Below, piece by piece: positions 43,077 to 51,591 of a DNA stretch of 64,000 bases. The notes beneath the pieces are model-generated. The model did no database searches. It saw nothing but the letters and a program-made list of their open reading frames with translations, and had not been told where the DNA came from. Both the position numbers and the translations under genes were made by a program. The DNA comes from Streptomyces sp. WMMB303 (GTDB lineage: Bacteria > Actinomycetota > Actinomycetes > Streptomycetales > Streptomycetaceae): positions 4,266,501 through 4,330,500 of the forward strand of contig NZ_JARKIN010000001.1 of the NCBI RefSeq assembly GCF_029351045.1, given 5' to 3'. How positions within the stretch are numbered: the stretch's first letter is position 1; every line of letters begins with the position of its first letter.

Positions 43077-44291
43077 CTACAGCCGCTCGACCACGGTGGC
43101 GACCCCCATTCCGCCTCCCACGCACAACGTCACCAGCCCGTACCGCTGGTCCGTGCGCTCCAGTTCGTCGATGCACGTCCCGAGCAGCATCGCGCCGGTG
43201 GCCCCCAGCGGGTGTCCCATGGCGATGGCGCCGCCGTTGACGTTCACCTTCTCCAAGGGGAGCCCCATGTCCTTGGCGAACCGCAGCACCACCGCGGCGA
43301 ACGCCTCGTTCATCTCGGCGACCGCGATGTCCTCCACCGACAACCCCGCTTTGGCCAGGGCCTTGCGGCAGGCAGGGGCCGGCCCGGTCAGCATGATGGT
43401 GGGGTCGGCTCCGGAGACGGCGGCCGAGACGATCCGCGCCCGGGGACGCAGCCCGTAACGCTCCCCGACCTCCTGGTTGCCGACCGCGACCAGGGCCGAA
43501 CCATCGACCATGCCGGAGGAGTTGCCCGCGTGGTGCACGTGGTCGATCGCTTCGACCGCGTGGTACTTCTGCAGCGCGACGGCGTCGAATCCGCCCATCT
43601 CCCCGATGGCGGCGAACGACGGCTTGAGGCCCGCGAGGGTGTCGGCGGTGGTGCCGGGGCGGATGTGCTCGTCGTGGTCGAGGACGGTGAGTCCGTTGCG
43701 GTCCCGTACCGGCACCACCGAGCGGGCGAACCGGCCGTCCTTCCAGGCGTGCGCGGCCAGCTCCTGGGAGCGGGCGGCATACTCGTCCACGTCCCGGCGG
43801 CTGAAGCCCTCCAGGGTGGCGATCAGGTCCGCGCCGACGCCCTGGGGTACGAAGCCGGTCTCGAAGCTGGTCAGCGGGTCGTTGAACCAGGCGCCGCCGT
43901 CCGAGCCCATCTTCACCCGGGACATGGACTCCACCCCGCCGGCCAGGACGAGGTCCTCCCAGCCGGAGCGGACCTTGGCGGCAGCCATGTTGACCGCTTC
44001 CAGACCGGAGGCGCAGAAGCGGTTCTCCTGGACCCCGGCGACGGTGTCGGGCAGCCCCGCGGCGATGGCGGCGATCTTGGCGATGTCCGAGCCCTGGTCG
44101 CCGACCGGGCTGACGACGCCGAGCACGATGTCGTCGACCGCCTGCGGGTCCAGGTCGGGCATGCGGCGGCGCAGCTCGTCGATGAGGCCGACGACCAGGT
44201 CGACGGGCTTGGTGCCGTGCAGGGCGCCGTCGGCCTTGCCGCGGCCGCGCGGGGTGCGGATTGCCTCGTACACGAACGCTTCTGAGCTCAC
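43077..44291 (-). CDS. Acetyl-CoA C-acetyltransferase (thiolase, FadA-like)
   Basis: A 404-residue thiolase II-type enzyme completing the beta-oxidation cycle. Catalytic nucleophile Cys in ENRFCASGLEAVNMA (about 88-102), the second half with EMNEAFAAVV, GGAIAMGHPLGATGA bearing the active-site His, and LCVGGGMG bearing the general-base Cys. The GTG start 44289-44291 gives the family beginning SSEAFVYEAIRTPRGR. It works with the adjacent FadB-like enzyme. Confidence 0.94.
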   Translation of the reverse strand: MSSEAFVYEAIRTPRGRGKADGALHGTKPVDLVVGLIDELRRRMPDLDPQAVDDIVLGVVSPVGDQGSDIAKIAAIAAGLPDTVAGVQENRFCASGLEAVNMAAAKVRSGWEDLVLAGGVESMSRVKMGSDGGAWFNDPLTSFETGFVPQGVGADLIATLEGFSRRDVDEYAARSQELAAHAWKDGRFARSVVPVRDRNGLTVLDHDEHIRPGTTADTLAGLKPSFAAIGEMGGFDAVALQKYHAVEAIDHVHHAGNSSGMVDGSALVAVGNQEVGERYGLRPRARIVSAAVSGADPTIMLTGPAPACRKALAKAGLSVEDIAVAEMNEAFAAVVLRFAKDMGLPLEKVNVNGGAIAMGHPLGATGAMLLGTCIDELERTDQRYGLVTLCVGGGMGVATVVERL

Positions 44292-44359
44292 GAGGGGTGC
44301 CTTTCGTACGGGGGCGGAGGGGAGCCGCGCGGAGGCGGCCGGGCGGGTCCGGCGCGGAG

Positions 44360-45517
44360 TCAGTTCAGCAGCGACCGTCCGATGATCTCCTTCATGATCT
44401 CGGTGGTCCCGCCGTAGATGGTCTGGATGCGGCCGTCGGTGAAGGCTTTGGCGACCGGATACTCGGTCATGTACCCGTAGCCGCCGTGCAGTTGCAGGCA
44501 GCGGTCGGCGGCGCGTTTCTGCAGTTCGGTGGCCCACCACTTCGCCATGGAGGCGTGCACCGCGTCCAGCCGGCCCGCGGCGTGGTCCTCGATGCAGCGG
44601 TCCAGGAAGGCCCGGGTGACGGCGCACTCGGTGGCCAGCTCGGCGATCTCGAAGCGGATGTGCTGCAGCTTGGCCAGCGGCCGGCCGAACGCGGTGCGCT
44701 CCTTGACGTACGCGGTGGTCAGCTCCAGCAGATGCTCGGCGGCGGCGATGCCCGCGACGGCGATGGCCATCCGCTCCTGCGCCAGGTTGGTCATCAGGTG
44801 CAGGAAGGCGCCGTTGAGCTCCCCGAGCAGGTTCTCCTTGGGGACGCGCACATCGGTGAAGAACAGCTCGGCGGTGTCCTGCGCCTTCTGCCCGATCTTG
44901 TCCAGGTTGCGGCCGCGCTCGAAGCCCTCGGCACCGCGCTCGACGACGAGCAGGCTCAGCCCGTGCGCGCCGCCCTCGGGCGTGGTCCGGGCCACGACGA
45001 CGACCAGGTCGGCGAGGATGCCATTGGAGATGAACGTCTTCGAGCCGTTCAGCAGCCAGTGGTCGCCCCGGTCCTGGGCCGTGGTGCGGATGCCCTGCAG
45101 ATCGGAGCCCGCGCCGGGCTCGGTCATGGCGATGGCGGTGATGGTCTCGCCGGTGCAGAAGCCGGGCAGCCAGCGGCGCTTCTGCTCCGGGGTCGCCAGC
45201 CCGGTGAGGTAGGGGCCGACGATGTCGTTGTGCAGCCCGACCGCCAGGCCGGGCGCGCCCGCACGGGTGAACTCCTCGGCGAGTACCGCGGCGTAGCGGA
45301 AGTCCGGCTCTCCCCCGCCGCCGTACTCCTCGGGCACCGCGAGTCCGAGCAGCCCCTGCCGGCCGGCGGCCCGCCACACGTCCCGGGAGACGACGCCGTC
45401 CTGCTCCCACTGCGCGTAGTGCGGCGTCACCTCCCTGGCCAGGAAGGTGCGTACGGTCTGCCGGAAGGCTTCGTGTTCCGCGGTGAAGATCTGCCGCTGC
45501 ATCTGCTGCTGCTTCAT
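44360..45517 (-). CDS. Acyl-CoA dehydrogenase
   Basis: A 385-residue flavoprotein. Seen: N-terminal helices, FAD/substrate loops AMTEPGAGSDLQGIRT (about 135) and NGSKTFISNG, QERMAIAVAG, and the C-terminal HGGYGYMTEYPVAKAFTDGRIQTIYGGTTEIMKEII, where the Glu in GGTTE is the expected catalytic base. It resembles long-chain/isovaleryl-type dehydrogenases. ATG 45515-45517 overlaps the upstream CoA-transferase stop as ATGA, so the AMACR-like protein and this enzyme are coexpressed, consistent with branched-chain (2-methyl) acyl-CoA degradation. Confidence 0.94.
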   Translation of the reverse strand: MKQQQMQRQIFTAEHEAFRQTVRTFLAREVTPHYAQWEQDGVVSRDVWRAAGRQGLLGLAVPEEYGGGGEPDFRYAAVLAEEFTRAGAPGLAVGLHNDIVGPYLTGLATPEQKRRWLPGFCTGETITAIAMTEPGAGSDLQGIRTTAQDRGDHWLLNGSKTFISNGILADLVVVVARTTPEGGAHGLSLLVVERGAEGFERGRNLDKIGQKAQDTAELFFTDVRVPKENLLGELNGAFLHLMTNLAQERMAIAVAGIAAAEHLLELTTAYVKERTAFGRPLAKLQHIRFEIAELATECAVTRAFLDRCIEDHAAGRLDAVHASMAKWWATELQKRAADRCLQLHGGYGYMTEYPVAKAFTDGRIQTIYGGTTEIMKEIIGRSLLN

Positions 45518-46683
45518 GCCTCTCCTCCACCCGCCGCTGCGGGTGCGGTCAGGGCCGGAACGCCCCAGTCGCGGGCCACCTGCGCGGTGTGCGCACCGGG
45601 CCGGGCCGGCGCGGAGGCGACGCGGGTGGGTGTCGCGGAGAACCGGGGGGCGGGCGCGGGCTGGGTGATGCCGGAGTGCTCCAGATAGGTGCCGCGGGCG
45701 GCCAGATGCGGATGGGACGGCGCCTCGGTCAGCGAGAGCACCGGGGCCACACAGGCGTCGCTGTCCTCGAAGACCTCCGTCCACTCCGCGCGGGTACGGG
45801 AGGCGAACCGGGCGGCGATCAGCTCCCGCAGCCGTGCCCACGCGGCGAGGTCCTCGCGGGGCGGTGCCTCCTCGGCGATTCCGAGGAGGTGGGTGAACTC
45901 CGCGTAGAACGCGGGCTCCAGCGCTCCGACGGCCATGAAGCCGCCGTCGGCGGTGGCATAGGTGCCGTAGAAGGGGCAGCCGCCGTCCAGCAGGTTCGCG
46001 GCGCGGCGGTCCTGCCAGCCGCCCGCGGCGAGCAGACCCTGGATCATCGCCGTGAGGTGACTGGTTCCGTCCACGATCGCCGCGTCCACCACCTGTCCGG
46101 CGCCCTGCGGGCCGCGCGCGTGGTGCAGCGCGGCCAGGACGCCGACGACGAGGTAGAGGGAGCCTCCCGCGTAGTCGCCCAGCAGGTTGGCCGGCGCGAC
46201 CGGCGGCCCCTCGGCGGGTCCGGTCATCCCGAGGACCCCGGTGACGGCGATGTAGCCGAGGTCGTGCCCGGCCCGCGGAGCCAGCGGCCCCTCCTGCCCC
46301 CAGCCGGTCATCCGTCCGTAGACCAGGCGCGGGTTGCGGGCGAGGCAGACGTCCGGTCCGACACCGAGGCGTTCGGCGACTCCGGGCCGGAACCCCTCCA
46401 CGAGCACGTCGGCGCGCTCGATCAGGGAGAGCGCGGCGGCGGCTCCGGCCTGCTGTTTGAGGTCCAGCAGCACGGAGCGCTTGTTGCGGTTGGTGACGTC
46501 GTACTCGGGCGCGACCCCGAGGGCACCGCCCCCCGGCCGGTCCACGCGGACGACGTCGGCCCCGAGGTCGGCCAGCGTCATGGCGGCGAACGGCCCCGGC
46601 CCGATCCCGGCCAGTTCGACCACCCGCACTCCGGCCAGCGGGCCCCGGCCGGCGGCTCGCTCGCGTTCCTCCGCTGCTGCCAT
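45514..46683 (-). CDS. CaiB/BaiF family CoA transferase, alpha-methylacyl-CoA racemase-like
   Basis: A 389-residue class III CoA transferase fold. Seen: VVELAGIGPGPFAAMTLADLGADVVRVDRPGG near the start, NRNKRSVLLDLK, GHDLGYIAVTGVL with the His and LLGDYAGGSLYLVVGVLAAL with the Asp region characteristic of AMACR, and YGTYATADGGFMAVGALE. These point to an alpha-methylacyl-CoA racemase, epimerising (2R)- to (2S)-2-methylacyl-CoA for the dehydrogenase downstream. It is the first gene of the block transcribed leftwards. Confidence 0.9.
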   Translation of the reverse strand: MAAAEERERAAGRGPLAGVRVVELAGIGPGPFAAMTLADLGADVVRVDRPGGGALGVAPEYDVTNRNKRSVLLDLKQQAGAAAALSLIERADVLVEGFRPGVAERLGVGPDVCLARNPRLVYGRMTGWGQEGPLAPRAGHDLGYIAVTGVLGMTGPAEGPPVAPANLLGDYAGGSLYLVVGVLAALHHARGPQGAGQVVDAAIVDGTSHLTAMIQGLLAAGGWQDRRAANLLDGGCPFYGTYATADGGFMAVGALEPAFYAEFTHLLGIAEEAPPREDLAAWARLRELIAARFASRTRAEWTEVFEDSDACVAPVLSLTEAPSHPHLAARGTYLEHSGITQPAPAPRFSATPTRVASAPARPGAHTAQVARDWGVPALTAPAAAGGGEA

Positions 46684-46697
46684 CGGGCCCCCAGCAC

Positions 46698-46718
46698 TGT
46701 GACACAACTGATGTAACA
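46698..46718. promoter_or_regulatory. Direct repeats TGTGACAC / TGTAACAC upstream of the racemase operon
   Basis: Two near-identical octamers (46698-46705 and 46711-46718, one mismatch) 13 bases apart in an AT-richer patch 15 bases upstream of the racemase start. A plausible binding site for the regulator of the catabolic operon. Confidence 0.4.
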
Positions 46719-46897
46719 CCGATGATGCTATGGACCGCACCGGCAATCCACAAGCCCCGCCGAGCCACTGAACCGCCCGGAGCCGCAGCGTCGGGCAATG
46801 CCTCCAGCGAGCACCTCGTGCCGCGCACCGGGCACCGGCCGAGCGCCACGGCCGATTCCCGCCAGCAGCCGGGTGCGCGCGAACGCAGCCTGGACGC

Positions 46898-47455
46898 ATG
46901 GACACCAGAGCAGGACGCACGCGAGCGAGCCGCCGGACGGCACGCACGGGATACGAGGTCCGGGCGATCCCGCCCGGAACGCTGCAGGAACTGCGCGCAC
47001 GCGACGACGCGGGCGCTCCGCCGCGCACAGTGGTGGACGAGGAGGGCGGCAACCCGCTCCGCTGCTGCCTGGAGCGGAGCAGACCGGGCGAGACTCTCGC
47101 GCTCGTCTCCTACGCGCCACTGCGCCGCTGGGCACGCGAGACGAACGCCGACCCGGGCGCGTACGACGAGGTCGGGCCGGTCTTCATCCATCCGCACGAC
47201 TGCGGCGGCTGGGCGGGCGCCGCGGACGGCGGCTTCCCGGAAGCCATGCGCGGCGAACGCCGCACACTGCGCGCCTACTCGGCGCAGGGGAACATCCTCG
47301 GTGGCCTGCTGCTCGACCGTACCCGGCAGGGAGCGCCGACCGTGGAGGAGGGACTGGAGCAGCTCTACGCCGACCCGCTCGTGGCGGCGGTGCACGTGCG
47401 CGCGGTGGAGTTCGGCTGCTTCCAGGTGGAGACGCGGAGGTGCGGCACGGAGTGA
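46898..47455 (+). CDS. DUF1203 domain-containing protein
   Basis: A 185-residue cytosolic protein whose residues ~20-180 match the DUF1203 pattern: YEVRAIPPGTLQELR, GGNPLRCCLERSRPGETLALVSYAPL, GPVFIHPHDCGGW, LRAYSAQGNILGG and a terminal VHVRAVEFGCFQVE. Paired Cys (CC) and the HPHDC motif could bind metal, which is speculation. No function is known for the family. It is monocistronic, divergent from the racemase gene. Confidence 0.85.
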   Translation: MDTRAGRTRASRRTARTGYEVRAIPPGTLQELRARDDAGAPPRTVVDEEGGNPLRCCLERSRPGETLALVSYAPLRRWARETNADPGAYDEVGPVFIHPHDCGGWAGAADGGFPEAMRGERRTLRAYSAQGNILGGLLLDRTRQGAPTVEEGLEQLYADPLVAAVHVRAVEFGCFQVETRRCGTE

Positions 47456-47635
47456 GCGGCGGGGAGCCGGACCGGCATTCCGGACTCCGCGCTCCGACAC
47501 CCGTCGCTCCGGCACTCCGCACTCGCCGGCCCCGGGCCGCCGCCCGGGTCTCGGCGGAAGTGCCCGGATCCCGGCTTCCGCCTCCGGAGGACCCGCCCGG
47601 TCACCCGGGAGTGGGATGGACAGTCGAGCGGGCAC

Positions 47636-47681
47636 TGCGTAAAGTTGCAGAAAAGTCAGAGTTTTCACGCAGCTTCACGCA
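47636..47681. promoter_or_regulatory. Repeat cluster upstream of the SIS/aldolase/DeoR operon
   Basis: TTCACGCA occurs twice ten bases apart (47664-47671 and 47674-47681). An inverted, one-mismatch copy TGCGTAAA is at 47636-47643, and GAAAA/TTTTC arms (47650-47654 and 47662-47666) form a palindrome. It sits in an AT-rich patch 40-85 bases upstream of the first gene. It is a good candidate operator for the operon's own DeoR protein. Confidence 0.5.
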
Positions 47682-47720
47682 TCGGCCGGGAGGGATCCAG
47701 GCCAGGAGGGGGTCCCGCAC

Positions 47721-48614
47721 ATGGGCGAGTCGGCATACATGGAGCAGGAGCTGTCCAGCCAGCCGGAGACCTGGCGGGCAGCGGCGGAGATCGGTTCCGG
47801 TGACACCCCCCTTCCGGCTGCGGGGGCCCGGATCGCGGTGATCGGCTGCGGCACCTCGTGGTTCATGGCGCAGTCGTACGCTTCGCTGCGCGAGGCGGCC
47901 GGCCTGGGGGTGACAGACGCCTTCGCCGCCTCGGAGTCCTTCCTCGGCGCGGCCCGGGGGTACGACGCGGTGGTCGCCCTCACCCGCTCCGGCACCACGA
48001 CGGAGGTCCTGCGTGTACTGGACGCGGTGCGCGGCCGGATCCCCACCGTGACGGTGCTGGGCGACCCGGACACTCCGGCGACGGCGCTGTCGGACGAGAC
48101 GGTCGCGCTGTCGTTCGCGGACGAGAAGTCCGTGGTGCAGACCCGTTTCGCCACCTCGGCGCTGGCGTTGCTGCGGGCCCACCTGGGCGAGGATCTGGCG
48201 GGTCCGGTCGCCGACGCCGAGGAGGCTCTCACCTGCCCGGTGGAGCAGGAGTGGCTGGATGCCGAGCAGTTCACCTTCCTCGGCCGGGGCTGGACCTTCG
48301 GTCTGGCCAACGAGGCGGCCCTCAAGATGCGGGAGGCGTCCCAGAGCTGGACGGAGTCCTACCCCGCCATGGAGTACCGGCACGGGCCGATAGCCATCGC
48401 CGCGCCCGGACGGGTCACCTGGCTCTTCGGCCAGGCGCCGGAAGGGCTGGAGAGCGAAGTGGTCGCGACGGGTGCCCGGTTCGTGTGCCACGGCCGGGAT
48501 CCGCTCGCGGACCTGGTTCTCGTCCACCGGGTCGCGCTGGAACGGGCCCGGGTGCGGGGACTCGACCCGGACAACCCGCGCAGCCTCACCCGCTCGGTGA
48601 TGCTGGAGGGCTGA
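47721..48614 (+). CDS. SIS domain protein, AgaS/GlmS-C-like sugar-phosphate isomerase or deaminase
   Basis: A 297-residue protein with two SIS subdomains and no glutaminase domain. Seen: IAVIGCGTSWFMAQSYASLRE (about 38), ALTRSGTTTEVLRVLDA (about 86) binding a sugar phosphate, FLGRGWTFGLANEAALKMREAS and SYPAMEYRHGPIAIA as in the GlmS isomerase half. It probably isomerises or deaminates an amino-sugar or ketose phosphate. First gene of a three-gene operon with an aldolase and a DeoR repressor, an aga/gat-like arrangement. The exact sugar is not known. Confidence 0.85.
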   Translation: MGESAYMEQELSSQPETWRAAAEIGSGDTPLPAAGARIAVIGCGTSWFMAQSYASLREAAGLGVTDAFAASESFLGAARGYDAVVALTRSGTTTEVLRVLDAVRGRIPTVTVLGDPDTPATALSDETVALSFADEKSVVQTRFATSALALLRAHLGEDLAGPVADAEEALTCPVEQEWLDAEQFTFLGRGWTFGLANEAALKMREASQSWTESYPAMEYRHGPIAIAAPGRVTWLFGQAPEGLESEVVATGARFVCHGRDPLADLVLVHRVALERARVRGLDPDNPRSLTRSVMLEG

Positions 48615-48761
48615 TCCGGCGGCGAGCGCCGGGATGGGCCGGGTGCGGGCGCGTCTTCCGCCTGTACCCAGGTCTCCGACGCCCGTCCAGCCCCGGCCCG
48701 CGCGGGGCGCCGACCGACGCATCCCCACCCCAGCCCGCTCCACCCGCACCAGGAGTCCCCG

Positions 48762-49634
48762 ATGCCTCTTGTTCCCACCGCCTCGATCCTCGCCGCCGCC
48801 CGGGCGAGGGGTACCGGTGCGGCCGCGTTCAACGTCATCCATCTGGAGACCGCCGAAGCGCTGGTGGCGGCCGCCGACGAGACCGGCCTGCCGCTCATCC
48901 TGCAGATCAGTGAGAACTGTGTGCGCTACCACGGCAGTATGCTGCCGATCACCCGCGCCGCCCTCGCGCTCGCGGAGGCCGCGCGGACCGATGTCTCGGT
49001 ACACCTGGACCACATCACCGAGCCGGATCTGATCCGCCAGGGTGTCGCGGCCGGAGTCGGCTCGGTGATGATCGACGCCTCCACGTTGCCGTACACGCAG
49101 AACGTGGCGACCACCGCGCAGCTGACCTCCTGGTGCCACGAGCGGGAGGTCTTCGTCGAGGCGGAGCTGGGCGAGGTGGGCGGCAAGGACGGGGTGCACG
49201 CGCCGGGAGTGCGAACCGATCCCGAAGAGGCGCTCGCGTTCGTCGCGGCCACCGGAGTGGACGCGCTGGCGGTCGCGGTGGGCTCCTCCCACGCCATGCG
49301 GGAACGCACCGCGAAGCTGGATCTGGAGTTGATCGCCCGGCTGCGGGAGAAACTGGCGGTCCCGCTGGTGCTGCACGGTTCCTCGGGTGTTCCCGACGAA
49401 GAGCTGCGGGCGGCCATCGGCGCGGGGATGACCAAGATCAATATATCGACGCATCTCGTCTCGGTCTTCACCGGGCGCGTGCGTAAGGTGCTGGAGACCG
49501 ACCCCGCGCTGATCGACTCGCGCAAGTATGTAGCCCCGGCACGGGAGGCGGTCCGGAGCGAGGCGGCACGGCTTCTGCACGTACTCGGGGACACGGGGCG
49601 GATGAAGGAGAAGACCTCAGGTGAAGCGCCATGA
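48762..49634 (+). CDS. Class II fructose/tagatose-bisphosphate aldolase family protein
   Basis: A 290-residue zinc aldolase. Seen: AAAFNVIHLETAEALV, the metal site HLDHITEP, an EAELGEVGGKDGV loop, and the phosphate-binding LHGSSGVPDEEL and GMTKINISTHL. Length and motifs resemble GatY/AgaY (tagatose-1,6-bisphosphate) and related ketose-bisphosphate aldolases more than glycolytic FbaA, which is longer. It cleaves a ketose bisphosphate into DHAP and an aldehyde. Its last 14 bases overlap the deoR gene. Confidence 0.88.
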   Translation: MPLVPTASILAAARARGTGAAAFNVIHLETAEALVAAADETGLPLILQISENCVRYHGSMLPITRAALALAEAARTDVSVHLDHITEPDLIRQGVAAGVGSVMIDASTLPYTQNVATTAQLTSWCHEREVFVEAELGEVGGKDGVHAPGVRTDPEEALAFVAATGVDALAVAVGSSHAMRERTAKLDLELIARLREKLAVPLVLHGSSGVPDEELRAAIGAGMTKINISTHLVSVFTGRVRKVLETDPALIDSRKYVAPAREAVRSEAARLLHVLGDTGRMKEKTSGEAP

Positions 49635-50424
49635 GCGGATGAACGCGCTGCTCGAACTGCTGGGCGAGCGCGGCAGCATGGAAGTCGAGGAGGCCGCCAC
49701 CACACTGGAGGTCTCCGCGGCGACGATGCGGCGCGACATGGACGCGCTGGCCGAGCAGCAGTTGCTCACCCGCACCAGAGGCGGCGCGGTGCTCAGCGCG
49801 GTCACCTACGATCTGCCGATCCGCTACAAGCGCGGACACCACGTGGGGACGAAGCAGTCACTGGCCCGGGCCGCCGCTGCGATGGTGGAGCGCGGCGACG
49901 TCGTCGGGCTGAGCGGCGGTACGACGACCACGGAGATCGCCCGCTCCCTGGCCACCCGCCCCGACCTGGCCGAGTCGGGTCCGCAGCAGCATCTGACGAT
50001 CGTCACGAACGCCCTGAACATCGCCTACGAGCTGGCAGTGCGGCCGCAGATCAAGACCGTGCTGACGGGGGGTGTGGCGCACTCCCGCACCTTCGAGCTG
50101 ACCGGCCCCTACAGCGAACTGGTCCTGGACGAACTCACGGTCGACATCGCCTTCATCGGCGCCAACGGCATGGATCCCGCGGAGGGGGCGACCGTGCACG
50201 ACGAGTCGGAGGGGCGCATCAACGGGCTGATGGCCCGCCGCGCCGAGCAGGCCGTGGTGGTCACCGACTCCTCGAAGGTCGGCGTGCGCTGCTTCGCCAG
50301 GATCGGCGGCCCCGGGATCTTCCACACCTTCCTCACCGACAGCGGGATCCCGGACTCCGCGCGCCGCGAGTTCGAGGAGCGGGGCCTGCGCACAGTGGTG
50401 GCGGAGCCGGATCCGGAGGATTGA
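49621..50424 (+). CDS. DeoR/GlpR family transcriptional regulator
   Basis: A 267-residue DeoR repressor. N-terminal helix-turn-helix (about 5-57) with VEEAATTLEVSAATMRRDMDALAEQQLLTRTRGGA, then the sugar-phosphate-isomerase-like effector domain with VVGLSGGTTTTEIARSL, LTIVTNALNIAYEL, IAFIGANGMDP and VVVTDSSKVGVR. The GTG start lies 14 bases inside the aldolase gene, so the regulator is made with its targets, a common autoregulated design. The effector is probably the phosphosugar handled by the SIS protein or aldolase. Confidence 0.92.
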   Translation: MKRHERMNALLELLGERGSMEVEEAATTLEVSAATMRRDMDALAEQQLLTRTRGGAVLSAVTYDLPIRYKRGHHVGTKQSLARAAAAMVERGDVVGLSGGTTTTEIARSLATRPDLAESGPQQHLTIVTNALNIAYELAVRPQIKTVLTGGVAHSRTFELTGPYSELVLDELTVDIAFIGANGMDPAEGATVHDESEGRINGLMARRAEQAVVVTDSSKVGVRCFARIGGPGIFHTFLTDSGIPDSARREFEERGLRTVVAEPDPED

Positions 50425-50530
50425 CGAGGGGGTGACCTGGTCCGCTCGGTCCAGGCAATGACCAAAGGGACCAGATGCCCCAGGCCCCGGGGGTCCGGGG
50501 GTCCGGCTGGCGGTCTGCACCGCCGTTCGC

Positions 50531-51073
50531 CTACCGATCCGTGGAGCGGTAGGCGGAGGTACAACTCCTACAAGCAGAGGTGAAGTACGCGTTCGCCGCA
50601 GGGAGGAACATCAGAATCACCGCGGTGAGAACTGCCAGTACATGAAGGGTGCGGCTCGCGGCGAAGGCGAGGTCCAGCGCGCCGATGTCGGAGAGCAGCG
50701 CTCCGACCGACGCTCCGTCGGCGAGGCGCCGGAGGGGCTCGGTCACCATCGACGCCGTTCCTCCGATGCCCAGACCGAGAGCGAGGGCGAGGCGGGCCCA
50801 GCCGTGTCCACGGCGCATGCATACGGCGCACCACCATGCAGAGGTGAAGACGGTCAGCCGGATGGTGAGACCCACCCCGATCTCGCCTGCCGAACCCGAA
50901 CCGTCGGCGGCCGTCTCGCCGACGGCGAGCACCGTCTCGAACACCCCGGCGGCCACCGCGATCATCCACAGTGCGAAGGCACGCCGGACGGGTGCGGGCG
51001 CCGGAACCGATGTCGCCGGAGCGGACGGGAGGACGGTACCGGGCACGGCGGTGGAGATGCTCGGCGAGTTCAT
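50531..51073 (-). CDS. Small four-helix membrane protein of unknown function
   Basis: A 180-residue protein with four predicted membrane helices (about 32-50, 66-88, 95-112, 140-162) and a Ser/Pro/Ala-rich N-terminal ~28 residues. A CMRRGHGWAR loop follows helix 2. ATG 51071-51073 is preceded by GGAGAGG. No family is recognised with certainty, and the topology resembles small integral membrane proteins of Streptomyces with no assigned role. It stands alone between the deoR operon and a long non-coding gap. Confidence 0.7.
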   Translation of the reverse strand: MNSPSISTAVPGTVLPSAPATSVPAPAPVRRAFALWMIAVAAGVFETVLAVGETAADGSGSAGEIGVGLTIRLTVFTSAWWCAVCMRRGHGWARLALALGLGIGGTASMVTEPLRRLADGASVGALLSDIGALDLAFAASRTLHVLAVLTAVILMFLPAANAYFTSACRSCTSAYRSTDR

Positions 51074-51591
51074 GGGGTCTGCCTCTCCGAGTGCGTCCGG
51101 GTCGGCGGCGAGCGGTGGGACTGCGGCCCTGGGTGGTGCTCTGCCTCTGGAGCGCCACCAGCGATGCTCCAACTCCCGGTGCACAACGGCACGCCGCCTA
51201 CCCCGTGCGGCACCGTGCATCTGACGCCACCCTGCCGAAGGGTGCTCGGTCGCCCCGGGCGGCGGAACCGGAACCCGTGACGGGAGGCCGGCGTGTACGA
51301 GGCGCAAGAACGGGGTGACACCGTAGTGACGCGCTGTCAGCAGCACCGTGAGAGGGGCACCGCTATCTCTCTCCCCCCGGAGTGCACGCGTCCACGGAGC
51401 CGGACAAGCCTGCCACTCTCGCCGCCGCACCGGAGCGGTGCTCACCCGACTGCCCCCACCAGCAGCACAGACCGTATCCGCCTGATCGTCCCCACCCGTC
51501 TCGGATCCGGTGCTGTTCGACTGACGCCGGTGGACCGCCTTCCGCCCTGCCGTCACCCGCTCTCGCGCCCTCGAGTGCCAAAATGTTCGTT
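51074..51591. other. Non-coding gap between membrane protein and CoA transferase
   Basis: A 518-base stretch with no convincing gene. The frames through it are Pro/Arg/Thr-rich and have no ribosome-binding site or domain. It must contain divergent promoters. A TGACA...TGTCA pair at 51319-51342 encloses a third GTGAC, and the segment just before the CoA-transferase start (51575-51610) is AT-richer. No tRNA or structured RNA was recognised. Confidence 0.4.

Noticed and set aside
40542..44285. 1247-codon plus-strand open frame
   Set aside because: It is antisense to the fadB-like and thiolase genes, which have full catalytic motifs. The long frame is a GC-bias artefact.
44360..47668. Minus-strand frame suggesting a giant acyl-CoA dehydrogenase fusion
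   Set aside because: Only the last 385 codons encode the dehydrogenase. The earlier part is out of frame with the CoA-transferase gene, whose stop overlaps the dehydrogenase ATG.
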